Below are positions 19,801-28,443 of a stretch of DNA of 64,000 nucleotides, one piece after another. Position numbers and translations under genes: made by a program. How positions within the stretch are numbered: position 1 is the first letter of the stretch; every line of letters starts with the position of its first letter. Below the pieces are notes generated by a model. That model was not told the origin of the DNA. It did not search any database and saw only the letters and a list, made by a program, of their open reading frames with translations. The stretch lies in the NCBI GenBank assembly GCA_025558095.1, contig JAIVFI010000008.1, positions 310,001-374,000 of the forward strand. The letters are read 5' to 3'. The DNA comes from Hyaloraphidium curvatum (Eukaryota; Monoblepharomycota; Hyaloraphidiomycetes; Hyaloraphidiales; Hyaloraphidiaceae).

Positions 19801-22399
19801 CGCCACCATCCTGGTCGGCGAGGTGGAGGGCGACGTTGCCGGTCTTCGAGAGCGCTTCACCGCGGACCTGTCGGCAGAGAAGCGCGGGCCGATCGAGGCC
19901 GCCTTCGACCTGTTCCTGAACCTGCTCACGGTTGCGGACGGAGGTGTCCGCTCGGCCAAGCACAAGGACGACGTGCGCACCGAGGTCGGCTTGGGCACGA
20001 CCGAGCTTTCCAAGCTGACTCTGGTGGAGCAGCTGGTGATGGTCCGCCGCGGGGTCGTGGCGGGCGAGCTGCGCCAGAACGTTGTGCCACGGCTCCATGC
20101 CGGAGACCGCTTCCAGCCCGTGGACAACACGGCGTTCGGGCGCTGGATCTCTGCCTACATTGGACATTTGCATCGGCTGAAGGAGGGCGGCACCGACAAG
20201 GACGGGAGGCCCGTTCCCTTTGCCCTTGCCGACGTCGTTCGGGGCTGGGATGTGCCGCGCATCAAGGCCGTCCAGGATGCCCTCGACAAGCAGAACCAGG
20301 CCACAAAGATTGACACCGGCACTGCGCCCGGCCTCCCCGCGCTCATGAACAAGATGATCCCCGGCCTGGCCCGCGTCGTACGCGGTCCGGCGATGGACCG
20401 GGGGGACGCGCACGTGGACAGGTTCGAACCCTACAAGTCTAGCCACTTCCAGTCCAACGGCATAGAAACGCGGATACTCGTGACCAACCAGCGCCATCCG
20501 CACCGCTACAACCAACTCGGCGGCGTGCGGACCAAGACTGCGGTGGGTCATTTGGCGCAGCGGCAGCTGACTGCGAGCAGATGCTGACCACCGCTCGATC
20601 GTGGCAGGCGGGGGACCCGATCCTCGGCGACAACCCGCGGTGGCCCGTCGACTGCAGGGGCTGCAAGAAGGGCAAGTGCGATCGGCTGTACCCCGGCTGC
20701 TCGTAGGTGTCCCGCACGATCACCGACGCCGATATACCTGATCCCGAGTTGCTGACGCCCGCGATCAGCGACTGTGCCGCGGCCAACCGCGCGTGCGTGT
20801 ACGATCTGCCGACCTGCAAGCCCTGCGAGGCGGCAGAGCGGGATTGCGACGGATGCATGCCGACCTGCGGGTGCGTCTCCAGCTTTGACGTGCATGCCGG
20901 CGCCAGAGTCTCACACCATCCGGTGCCGCGCAGCCACTGCTCCGCGAGCTCGACGTCGTGCACGTGGTCCGTCGCGCAGCCAGAGCGATACGCGCAGGTG
21001 ACCAGCAACGCGTTCCGCCGCACCCTGCCCGAACTTGCCGGGCATCGGCACATCAAGGCCGCGACCACGGCAACGGTGCCGGCGGCGGACAACGAGGCCG
21101 CGAGCGCGACCGCCGGCATCCCTCCTGCTCCTCCACCCACTCCTCCCTCTCCTCCCGCCCCGCCCGGGCCGCCGGCCTGCGGCTCGACCCCGATCTCCAG
21201 CCGCTGCTCCTCGTCGTGCTGCCATGTTCGCGCCGGAGCCGCCGGCACGCATGACCACGCGCGAATCGTGGTACTGGAAGGACAGCTGTGCTGTCGCCCT
21301 CCATCGGGCCCCGGCGGCCGCCGGTGTCAGAAGCTGCAGACGGACGGCAAGGACGTGCCGTACTTCTTCAGGCACTCGACGACCGTCGAGGCTGCGGACA
21401 GCCTCGCCCTCGAGTCGATCCTGGTCGCGGTCGACCCCGGCACCGGCGGCCACACGATCAGCGTCACCGTTCACTTCCGCGGCGAGGGCGGCCAGCTGGA
21501 GCAGCTGACGGTGCACCGCAAGTTCGAGCCTCTCTCGTCCGCCGGATACCGTGCACGCGACGAGGAGGCGAGGTCGGCGGCCTGGTGGGAGGCCCATGGG
21601 GCGATGTCGCAGGGGTTGCGCGGGATCTCGAGGTCGCCGTACCCCATGGACGGCGTCATGGCCGGTGCGCGAGCTGTCGTCCGCGTTTCCGAGCGCCGCA
21701 GTGCTGACCTCTTTCCCGTGCCCAGGTGCCGCCTTCCTCCGCAATGCCGGCCCCCTCCTCGACCACGCGCAGAGCCGCAAAGCCCAGCTGGCCAAGGCCT
21801 ACCGGTTCCGCGCCTTCCAGGCCCGCAGCAACGCCATCGTCAACTGGATCACGGAGGCCTGCGAGGCCCTGTGGCGGCGCAAGACGTATGTCGAGACCTA
21901 CAACGCCGCCGTCCGGCAGGCCCAGGGCGCGCACGGTGGCCGCAAGCCGACCGCGGAGGAGCTCAGGATCACGGAGCGCGCGGCGCGCGAGGCCGCGGAG
22001 CAGGCCGTCGACCGCATCGCCGCCGTGCCCAACCCCATTGTTCTCTGCGGCGCTGGCCAGGGCTCGTCGTCGAAGATGCCGTACCGCGGCGGCATCGCCG
22101 AGCTGCTCTCGCGCCACTTCCTCGTGGTGATGCTCGGCGAGCACAACACGTCGCAGCGGTGTCCCACGTGCCTCTCGGAACTCAAGGCGTACCCGCTGCG
22201 CAAGGGCGACGTCGAGCACAAGGTCTGCCCGTCCTGTGCCGGCCGCTCGGACAAGCACGGCTTCAAGGACAAGCTCGAAGTCAACAAGAATCGGTCGGCG
22301 ACGTTGTGCCTCATTCGAGTGTTCCTGCACATCATTGCCACCGGCCAGCGGCCTGCCGCCTTCACCCACCCCGCTGCTTTGCGCGGAACTGCCGGATAA
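10823..22399 (+). CDS. Giant 12-exon gene: membrane segments + 2 ubiquitin-like domains + XPG-like + Fanzor-like
   Basis: The start ATG has a strong context (GACCATGGCC). Exons: 10823-11966, 12037-12177, 12237-13054, 13128-13388, 13449-14820 (donor could be 6 or 15 nt later, same phase), 14904-15328, 15400-15960, 16029-18740, 18797-20542, 20608-20702, 20769-21664, 21726-22399. All 11 introns are 56-83 nt, GT-AG, and every phase matches, giving 3,614 residues with no stop. That agreement is strong evidence for one gene rather than several. Exon 1 encodes a charged helical region (residues 1-185) and two hydrophobic segments (about 190-265). Separate entries describe the later domains. Donors such as GTGGGT are those of the host genes around it. 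Without transcripts, a split into two or more genes stays possible. Confidence 0.7.
12946..13610 (+). other. Two tandem ubiquitin-like domains in the giant protein, the second ending LPGG
   Basis: Removing introns 13055-13127 and 13389-13448 yields two beta-grasp-like units. Unit 1 (about residues 665-745) runs EVLFILHLPSD..., VEISMRASDTVSDLQ, then VLVADRIGC..., parallel to ubiquitin's second strand and first helix. Unit 2 (about 751-842) runs LTVRVGSDLRISALK | KSVAARLGVPKTSFYLRT and ends NEATLLATVRLPGG, matching the order TIENVKAKIQDKEGIP...TLHLVLRLRGG of ubiquitin, including the final diglycine. An RGG-rich segment follows directly. Both domains are split by an intron at the same structural place (just before or in helix 1). 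A GG end inside a polyprotein could be a cleavage site for ubiquitin-like proteases; that is inference. Confidence 0.6.
14166..15460 (+). other. XPG/FEN1-like nuclease domain in the giant protein
   Basis: The N-region has ICFYVDASVILHSILGSDY, similar to the FEN1/XPG strand bearing the first metal Asp. After a Q9 tract (CAG repeats near 14633-14658) and an intron, the I-region reads VAEADGHF, then RLVVTSDRDPLYMA (pattern EA.a..., vv..DsDlL), then VLVAGSHNTTSHF|GAKRFRDVLRA, corresponding to the helix-two-turn-helix entry. Acidic residues at E-x-D and D-x-D are kept; the usual second Glu/Asp cluster is not complete (EAD rather than EAE, HN in place of DY after VAG). The fold assignment is moderate and catalytic activity is uncertain. 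Family members cut flapped or branched DNA. Confidence 0.55.
16029..18740 (+). other. Long acidic/low-complexity then helical region of the giant protein (exon 8)
   Basis: This 904-codon exon begins with Pro/Ala/Ser-rich sequence, then an acidic tract (DPDDDDDEAPEDDE), basic KKQKRGRGK-type nuclear-localisation-like stretches and, from about 17140 on, well-ordered amphipathic sequence of about 520 residues without recognised motifs. I can name no domain. Its place just before the Fanzor-like region suggests a DNA- or RNA-binding or structural role, without evidence. Confidence 0.5.
18797..22399 (+). other. Fanzor (TnpB-like) nuclease region of the giant protein
   Basis: Exon 9 is mostly helical and ends with HFQSNGIETRILVTNQ, like the segment before RuvC in Fanzors (F.tDG...). 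A Cys-rich stretch follows (CRGCKKGKC... CKPCEAAERDCDGC). The RuvC-I motif is ILVAVDPGTGG (Asp near 21433). After a long helical arginine/alanine part come LCGAGQG and GEHNTSQRCPTC (22139 on), the Fanzor/TnpB RuvC-II Glu, TS-x-x-C-x-x-C signature, then CPSC completing a four-Cys zinc ribbon. The expected RuvC-III Asp (RD..A) is replaced by Asn (KNRSA, 22286-22300). Known Fanzors are RNA-guided DNA endonucleases of about 400-1000 residues, so fusion into a protein this size is unusual. Confidence 0.68.
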
Positions 22400-22454
22400 A
22401 CCGACCCGGCGCGAACCTGAATGGGTGAGTGTAGGATTTCTCTCGGGCAGGGCT

Positions 22455-23256
22455 TTCTCGGGCCCTGAGCATTCACGGAGGAGTTGACCAACCTCTCTCC
22501 CCTTTTCAAAAGTCTGCGGATAGTGGCGGGGACTCGGATGTTGTGACCGCTGTATCTCGACATCATGCCTTTCTGGCGAGGGATGTCTTTTGCCTGGATT
22601 CCTGCCCGACGGTCTTGCGCAACTTTGTTCCTGTCGAACGCTTTGCTCGTCGACGCCGATCCACCAATGCGGGCTGCAAAGTTGTCGGCCATGTTTCCAA
22701 TTTCAGGCCCGTCAAAAATCCGCTGATGGTCGCCGAGGTTTTCCAGATTCTCCGCCTGCAGTCGACCTCCGTCACGCTGAAGCTCATCGGAGATGGCCCG
22801 TTGAAGGGCGAACTGACTATGCGTCTGCAGGAACGCTGTTTGTCGGATGGCGTGCTCAGTGTCGACAGTGTGTCGGGAAGCGTGCACAGTGTCGGCTTCA
22901 CCCCGGACGTGGCGGCGGCTCTTCATGAGTGCGACGTCCTCTTTGTTTCCAGCCAAATGGAGGCATTCAGTCTAGCTGCATTGGAAGCCATGGCAGCCGG
23001 AGTGGCGGTAGTAGCTCCCAGGGTCGGCGGCATTCCGGAGCTCTTGACCGACAACGAAACGGGAGTTCTTTACGAGCCTGGGGACGTCGCGGGAGCCGCG
23101 GCAGCCTTGAAGGCGGTCCTGGGTGACGACGCCTTCCGAAGAAGGCTCACGGAGCGGGCATTTGAGGTGGCAAAAGGGTACGACGTGAATGCTGGCGTCG
23201 CTGCCTACGAGCGGCTCTATCTCCGCCTGCTCAGCAGAGGTCGAACAACGATTTGA
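22455..23256 (+). pseudogene. bshA: 3' part of bshA (bacillithiol glycosyltransferase), separated from its 5' part
   Basis: The open frame (after a stop at 22434) reads ...IHGG, SDVVTAVSRHHAFLARDVF, NFVPVERF, VVGHVSNFRPVKNPL, LIGDGPLKGEL, then EAFSLAALEAMAAGVAVVA and GGIPELL. These are BshA/GT-B glycosyltransferase features: D.VTAVS, the acceptor-side PNFV, HxSNFRPVK and the sugar-nucleotide E-x7-E (EAFSLAALE) with G.PE. About 260 codons remain intact. No ATG in a suitable place precedes TAVS; the first usable codon is GTG 22543, so the piece is not an independent gene. Its last codons overlap the antisense of a bshB remnant (RLLSRGRTTI), so the original C-terminus was altered too. Confidence 0.82.
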
Positions 23257-23475
23257 CACCGGGTACACGCGCAGCTATGTATCTTTCGCCAAAGTCAAAT
23301 CCCACCGAGATGTGGGTCATCGTCCGTCCTCTCCGTCCGATGCGTCGGATCGTGGAACTGCGTCTCGGAGACGAAGCCGCCCGCGATGGTTCGCGCCTTT
23401 CCATCAGGCGTTGCAGAACACACAGTCCGGCTCGAGTTCACGCAGCCGGTCATTGCACCACAGCCAGGTGAAGCT
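23230..23475 (-). pseudogene. bshB: Decayed copy of bshB
   Basis: The sequence CAGCAGAGGTCGA-CAA-GATTTGACACCGGG and what follows closely match the 3' end of intact bshB (27475 on), including the stop codon region, which on the minus strand still reads PGVKS...DLC-stop. Relative to the intact gene there is one loss of about 65 nt and another of about 200 nt, and reading frames are broken, while islands such as GATGTGGGTC...GTCCGTCCTCTCCGTCC and GGCGTTGCAGA...CAGTCCGGCT persist. It lies tail-to-tail with, and overlapping, the 3' end of bshA. Confidence 0.85.
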
Positions 23476-23643
23476 TGGGCGCGATGTGGCTTTCGCATTT
23501 TTGCACGAGATCCGGCTACGCCCGAGAATTAGGCTTTGGCTTTGACTCGTGACCGTATCCCTCCCCGGTCCAGACCGCGCAACTTGACTCATGCCGCAAC
23601 CCCCCCTCCTTCAGTAAACTCAACGCCGACTCCTTCGACCGAA

Positions 23644-26600
23644 ATGAACCTCATGAAAGCGTCGGCGGTCGCCGTCGGACTGGCTGTGATTTTGGCCGCG
23701 TTGGCGGGACCGGCCAACTCGGACGGCACATACAGTTGCTACGATTCCGCAGGCTGCTCGTCCAATGCCTGCATTGACGGAGGAAAGCAATGCCACAACG
23801 ATTTCGATTGCCAGGGAACGTGCGGGAGCTGCAAACAATGCTGGGCATGGGGCTGTGGTTTTCTCGGAATATACTGGGCAAGCTTCCCTCCAGTGGCGCC
23901 ATCGCATGCCGCTGATCATTACAATGCTTCCCCATCATAGGACTGCGGAAAGAATTGCGCTAAATGCGGTGGCTCTTGCAGCTCGACTTCCAACTACTGT
24001 AGCAGCAGGTCAGGCTGCTACACAACCTGCCAGTGCTCGTCTTCCTCGTGCGGCTCGAACCAGTACCTTTCTGGCTGCGGAGGCTCCAGCTCCGGCACTT
24101 GCACAACATGCGGATCATGTCCTCCTGGACAGGAGCGCCAGGGATGCTACGGCCTGAACTCCGGAAGCTGCAACAGCTGTCCGTCGATCCCGTCTGGCGC
24201 CTGGTTCACTGGCTCAGGATGCAGCTACGAGGCCTGTCCCTCCGGAGAGAGCAACTGCGGGTCGCCTACAAGAGACGGCAAAGCTTGCGCAAATCTCCAG
24301 ACAAACCAATGGCATTGCGGCGCGTGCAACCGGGCGTGCCCTTCGGGACAGATTGTGAGTTTTGGTCCATCCTGCGCATGAACGAACCTGCTGACAAACG
24401 TTTGCCCTCCAGTGCACACAAGGCAGCTGTGCGTGTCCGTCAGGAACCTCCATGTGTGGTTCCACCTGCCTGGACCTTCAATCGGACAAGAAAAACTGCG
24501 GCACGTGCGGAACTCCGTGCTCGGCCGGCAAGATTGTAAGCTCCAGCTCCCGTACCCTCGCACGATCGCGCTAATGTTCCGTCTTCGCAGTGCTCGTCGG
24601 GGACGTGTGTATGCGAAAGCGGCCTCACGGACTGCTCTGGGAACTGCGTGGACTTGAAGGCTTCGTTTTCGCACTGTGGCGGATGTGGCACTGCGTGCCC
24701 TGTTAACCAAACGGTACTTTAAAGCCGCCGAACACCTGGAATGGTTAGATAACGCCTCGTCCTCAACAGTGTCTCGGCGGATCATGCGGGTGCCCAAACT
24801 CGCAAACGTACTGCGGTGACAACTGTTTCGACACCTTGACCGAAACCAAGCACTGTGGAGCATGCTCCAAGGCATGCCCAGCGACTCAAATTTGTTCATC
24901 CGGAACCTGTGTGTGTCCAATTGGGTTGGCATATTGCGCCGACAGCGGCCTGTGCTCCGATCACAAGACGGACACCGGGAACTGCGGTGCATGCTCCAAG
25001 CGGTGTGGACGCGGACAAACGGTGCGACATGTTCTCGATGCTCTCTTTGCTGCCCTGCTAATGAGACTGCAGTGCGAAAATGCGACTTGCATCTGCCCGA
25101 GCGGGCTTTCCTACTGCGCTTCCGTCGACTCGTGCATCGATCTGCAATCTGACACACAGAACTGCGGTTCCTGCGGGAGCGTCTGTCCCGCCGAAGCCAC
25201 GCGCTGCTCCGCTGGCCAATGCCGGCTTGCAACATTCTCTGCTGAGCCTGCAGGTGCTCCGATGGTCTCTGACAACACCACTGCGCTCGGTCTCATGCAG
25301 GGCTCCAACTTCGGTATCTCCACGGCCCGAGGCGGCCTCGCCTGCACGCCCAAGTGCGCCATCAATGCCGCCGCCAAAAGTGAATACGTCGTTGGCAGAG
25401 TGTCGAACCTGACGGCCGTCTACACCTTGCGCCGGGGCACGGTCTGTCTTCTCGTCCAGGAAGCTCCAGGTTTGCCAGCTGCCTTGATCGAAGCAGGTTG
25501 CCCCAGGAGCGCATCCGCCGGCAAGCGCCAAGATGGCAATCTGCTGCCATTCTGGCACGTCTACAATTCCTCGGGATCCATCAGGCTGCTCAATGCAAAC
25601 ATGGACGACGAGACGGGGTGCATCTTGGTGCCGTCCTCAGGCAATGTCGGCCTAGGCGCATGCGCAAACGAGACTGCGACAACGTGGAACTTCAGTCTGA
25701 CTCTCGAAAGTGGAACGAGCACGGTTCCGATCGGCGTCATTGTGGGCGCGGCAGTTGGCGGTGCCGTTGCCGTGGCCGGTGCAGCAGGCGCCGTCTACTA
25801 CGGAGTCCGCCGAAACAGGGCCAAGAAGGATGCATCAACCGGATCTGAGGACCGGAACTCGGACTGCAGCCGAGACGACATGATCGGAGAAAGTTCCGTG
25901 AAAAAGGCGCCGCACACGCTTCCTGTTCCCACAGTGTTTGCCGCAGTTCCTGAAACGGTGCCTGGCCCGAATTCGGCGACGCCGAATAATCCAGATTACG
26001 AAGTGGTCCCGGCGTTCCCGGCAGGCAGCGTGTTGTACAGAACATGGGGGGGCGATTCAGAAGGCTCCATTCTATCCGTTCCGGTCAAGCACTACTCAAC
26101 GGTCGACTACGCGTACGCGGCGACGGCACCCGATGAGCTCGCCCTGAAGCCCGGAGGTGAAGGCGGCATAGCGATTGTTCGTCGCACTTTCACCTTATGG
26201 CATTTCTCAGATCGAATCTACGTCGATAAAGCTTTCAGTGACGGCTGGGCTTTGGGAAGCCTTGCCGATGGAAAGCAGGGTCTGTTTCCAGGCGACTTCC
26301 TGGTCTTTGCGCAGGCACCTTCACAGCCACAAGTTCCTCCACGAATGACCTGCTCAATGCCCAAGAGCGAGCCAGCGACGTTGTACGAACAGAAACCAGC
26401 ACCGTCGAAGACCATGAGCGGATCCTCATCTTCAACAGCTATCGAATCCAAGATGTCCAAGATTGCGGCAAACGATTTCGGCCCCTTCGCCTCCAAATTG
26501 CTCGTCGACTCATCGGAGATCATTATTGACCGCAACCAACGGCTTGGCGAAGGAGGTTTCGGCGTCGTGTACGCCGGTATCCTGCGAGGTTCCAACGCAG

Positions 26601-27410
26601 TTGCGGTCAAAACGATCAAGGGAGACTTGGACGAGAAGACAATGCTGGCATTCATTAAAGAGGTCGTCAACTGGGAGGGTTTGGTTCAGCGCAATGGTGA
26701 GCCGCGCTGATCTGCAGAGTGAAGCCCACGACCCACTCTTCCCAACTCAGTGCTGCCGCTCATGGCTTTCTGTATCTCGCCCCCAATGATGATTACCGAC
26801 CTGGTGGAGGAAGGAAACATGCGCAAGTACCTCGCCGGGCACAACTGGGACCAGGCTATGGGTCTCAGGTTCCTGATCGAAGTCACGGCCGGCATGTCGT
26901 ATCTCCACGGCAGCGGCATTCTGCACGGCGACCTCAAGTCGCTCAACGTTCTCATCGATGGATCACGGGCCGTCATCACCGATTTTGGCCTTTCACAGCT
27001 CAGATCCCAGGTCAGCAAGTCGACAAGCAAGGTCGGAAACGGGCTCCAAGGGACCCCGGGCTTCGTGGCGCCGGAGATCCTCGCGGGCGGCAGGCTGCAG
27101 GCTCCGGCAGATGTGTACGCGTTCGCCATGACGGCCTACGAAGTCTTGTCGCGCGGCAGCTACCCGTTTGAGGACTTGACGAACGTCGCAACAGTAGGCT
27201 CCGGCACGGCATACGGCGTATCGGTCCTGACGCATGAACGAACAGATCGTCTACAAGGTCGCAGTCGAGCAAGCCCGCCCGGCGCGACCTGATGGCGTGG
27301 CCGACCCGGTGTGGACGTTAGTGGAGAGATGCTGGGCGCACGACCCAGCAGCCAGACCCACGTTTGTGGAAGCACACGATCAGCTTGTTAAGATTATCGC
27401 GCAGCTCTAG
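23644..27410 (+). CDS. Receptor-like kinase: Stig1-like Cys repeats, TM, SH3, TKL kinase
   Basis: The ATG at 23644 starts a signal peptide (MKASAVAVGLAVILAALA). Cys-rich repeats with the pattern G.C.CP.G...C...C.DL..D..NCG.C...CP.GQ follow, roughly one per exon (exons ending 24354, 24535, 24713, 25021; each next exon begins TGC), matching Stig1-type repeats. An N-glycosylatable ectodomain and a membrane segment (VIVGAAVGGAVAVAGAAGAV, near 25740) come next, then a cytosolic SH3 domain (DYAYAATAPDELALKPG... DGWALG, GKQGLFPGDFL), then a kinase with LGEGGFGVVYAG, AVKTIK, HGDLKSLNVL (HGD for HRD) and DFG. Introns at 26697-26750 and near 27190-27245 restore the kinase. The junction after exon 1 (before 23941) is not resolved. 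Likely a cell-surface receptor; ligand unknown. Confidence 0.85.
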
Positions 27411-27474
27411 GTTGGCTTGCTGTATAGATCGTCGCGCTGCTTTACCTCCACTAGATTATGTTGGCGCATCCTGC

Positions 27475-28206
27475 TCAGCAGAGGTCGAGCAATGATTTGA
27501 CACCGGGTATACGCGCAGCTATATACCCCTCTCCAAAATCAAAGCCCGCCTGATGGCCAAACTCACGGGCGCGAGCTTCGACGAACCTGATGAACGCGGG
27601 GGTCGAGATGTGGGTCTGCGGTCCGTCCTCTCCGTCCGGTGCGTCGGGATCATGGAACTGCGTGCGGTAGGCGCGAATGGCATCCAACTTCCGGTCCCAG
27701 AACTCGCTGATGTCCACGACAAACGTCGGTATGAGCAGCCGGTCCTGGATGTAGCTGTAAACGTTCTTTGGTCGCCATGGGGCCTGTGCTTCGCCATCGG
27801 GGCCCAATGTCGCCACCTTGACCAATCCGCTGAGAAAAACGGACTCGGAGACGAGCTGCGCCGCCCGCGAGTGGTCCGGATGCCTTTCCACCGGGGCGTT
27901 GCAGAGGATGCAGTCCGGCTGGAACTCCCGCAAAGCTTGCACAGCCGCCAGCTGCGATGCCTCGTCGTTCCGGAAGAAGCCGTCGCGCAGACCCAAGTTC
28001 CGCCGCACGCTGAGCCCCAGGATTCGGGACGCGTCCTCCGCTTCCCGGGCTCGCGTCTCGGCTGTGCCCCGCGTGCCCAGCTCGCCGCGCGTGAGGTCGA
28101 CGACGCCGACCCTCCGACCCCGCGCAATCTCGCTCAGGATCGTCCCTCCGCAATTGAGCTCCGCATCATCGGGATGCGCTGCAATGACGAGCAGGTCCAG
28201 CTTCAT
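27475..28206 (-). CDS. bshB: Bacillithiol deacetylase BshB (PIG-L/LmbE family)
   Basis: BshB removes the acetyl group from GlcNAc-malate to give GlcN-malate. The 243-residue intact frame starts MKLDLLVIAAHPDDAELNCG, with the zinc-binding AHPDDAE motif, and has VERHPDHSRAA, the second HPDH zinc motif. YIQDRLLIPTFVVDISEFWD and FDFGEGYIAARIPGVKSL fit the BshB1 type seen in Bacteroidetes. Length matches the family. It is intronless, lies 64 nt tail-to-tail from the receptor kinase gene, and downstream of citrate synthase on the same strand. A decayed second copy sits at 23230-23475. With bshC and the split bshA, it completes the pathway genes of bacillithiol synthesis in a eukaryotic setting. Confidence 0.93.
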   Translation of the reverse strand: MKLDLLVIAAHPDDAELNCGGTILSEIARGRRVGVVDLTRGELGTRGTAETRAREAEDASRILGLSVRRNLGLRDGFFRNDEASQLAAVQALREFQPDCILCNAPVERHPDHSRAAQLVSESVFLSGLVKVATLGPDGEAQAPWRPKNVYSYIQDRLLIPTFVVDISEFWDRKLDAIRAYRTQFHDPDAPDGEDGPQTHISTPAFIRFVEARAREFGHQAGFDFGEGYIAARIPGVKSLLDLC

Positions 28207-28443
28207 TTGTCTCGTGATTGACAGGGGGACGTTGGTCCCCGTTCGCTAAGGCCTCTCCGGGAGTCACTCGTGGCGATTGCCCTGGGGAATCCCCAAAGGC
28301 AGCGCCAGCAGACATCAAGAGTGGAGCTCCTTGTGCCCGCTCGGGAAAATCCGAAGTCCGAAGACCCAAAACTTGATGACGATCACTCTGAAAAGCTACA
28401 CATGTCTATCTCCCGAGTCCCAGCTTCGCAATCAGCCCTTGTC

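Larger units (their letters stand above)
8200..22450. mobile_element. Inferred ~14-kb insertion that separates the two halves of bshA
   Basis: Everything between the bshA 5' piece and its 3' piece is one block: about 2.5 kb without a recognised gene, then one giant multi-exon gene whose C-terminus is Fanzor-like. Fanzors are eukaryotic relatives of transposon-encoded TnpB and usually travel in transposons. The right edge must lie between the stop of the giant gene (22399) and resumption of BshA similarity near 22470. The left edge is near 8200. I could not find a convincing terminal inverted repeat or target-site duplication by eye. Some 60 BshA codons seem to be missing, so deletion went with the insertion, or a plain rearrangement occurred. 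Confidence 0.5.

Noticed and set aside
20421-20440. GGTTCGAACC as a tRNA T-arm (B box)
   Set aside because: It lies inside exon 9 coding sequence with no A box or cloverleaf around it. No tRNA was found elsewhere either.
18833-20551. Long antisense frame of 572 codons on the minus strand
   Set aside because: It is Val/Arg/Gly-rich, lacks motifs, and is the mirror of exon 9 of the giant gene, which has protein-like sequence and matched splice phases. High GC makes long antisense frames common here.
22543-23256. bshA 3' frame as an independent short glycosyltransferase gene starting at GTG
   Set aside because: It lacks the N-terminal Rossmann half needed for catalysis, which is found at 7999, and eukaryotic translation would not normally start at this GTG.
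7999-23256. bshA halves joined by trans-splicing or a 14-kb intron
   Set aside because: No good donor follows the 5' half, about 60 codons are missing, and introns here are 50-120 nt.
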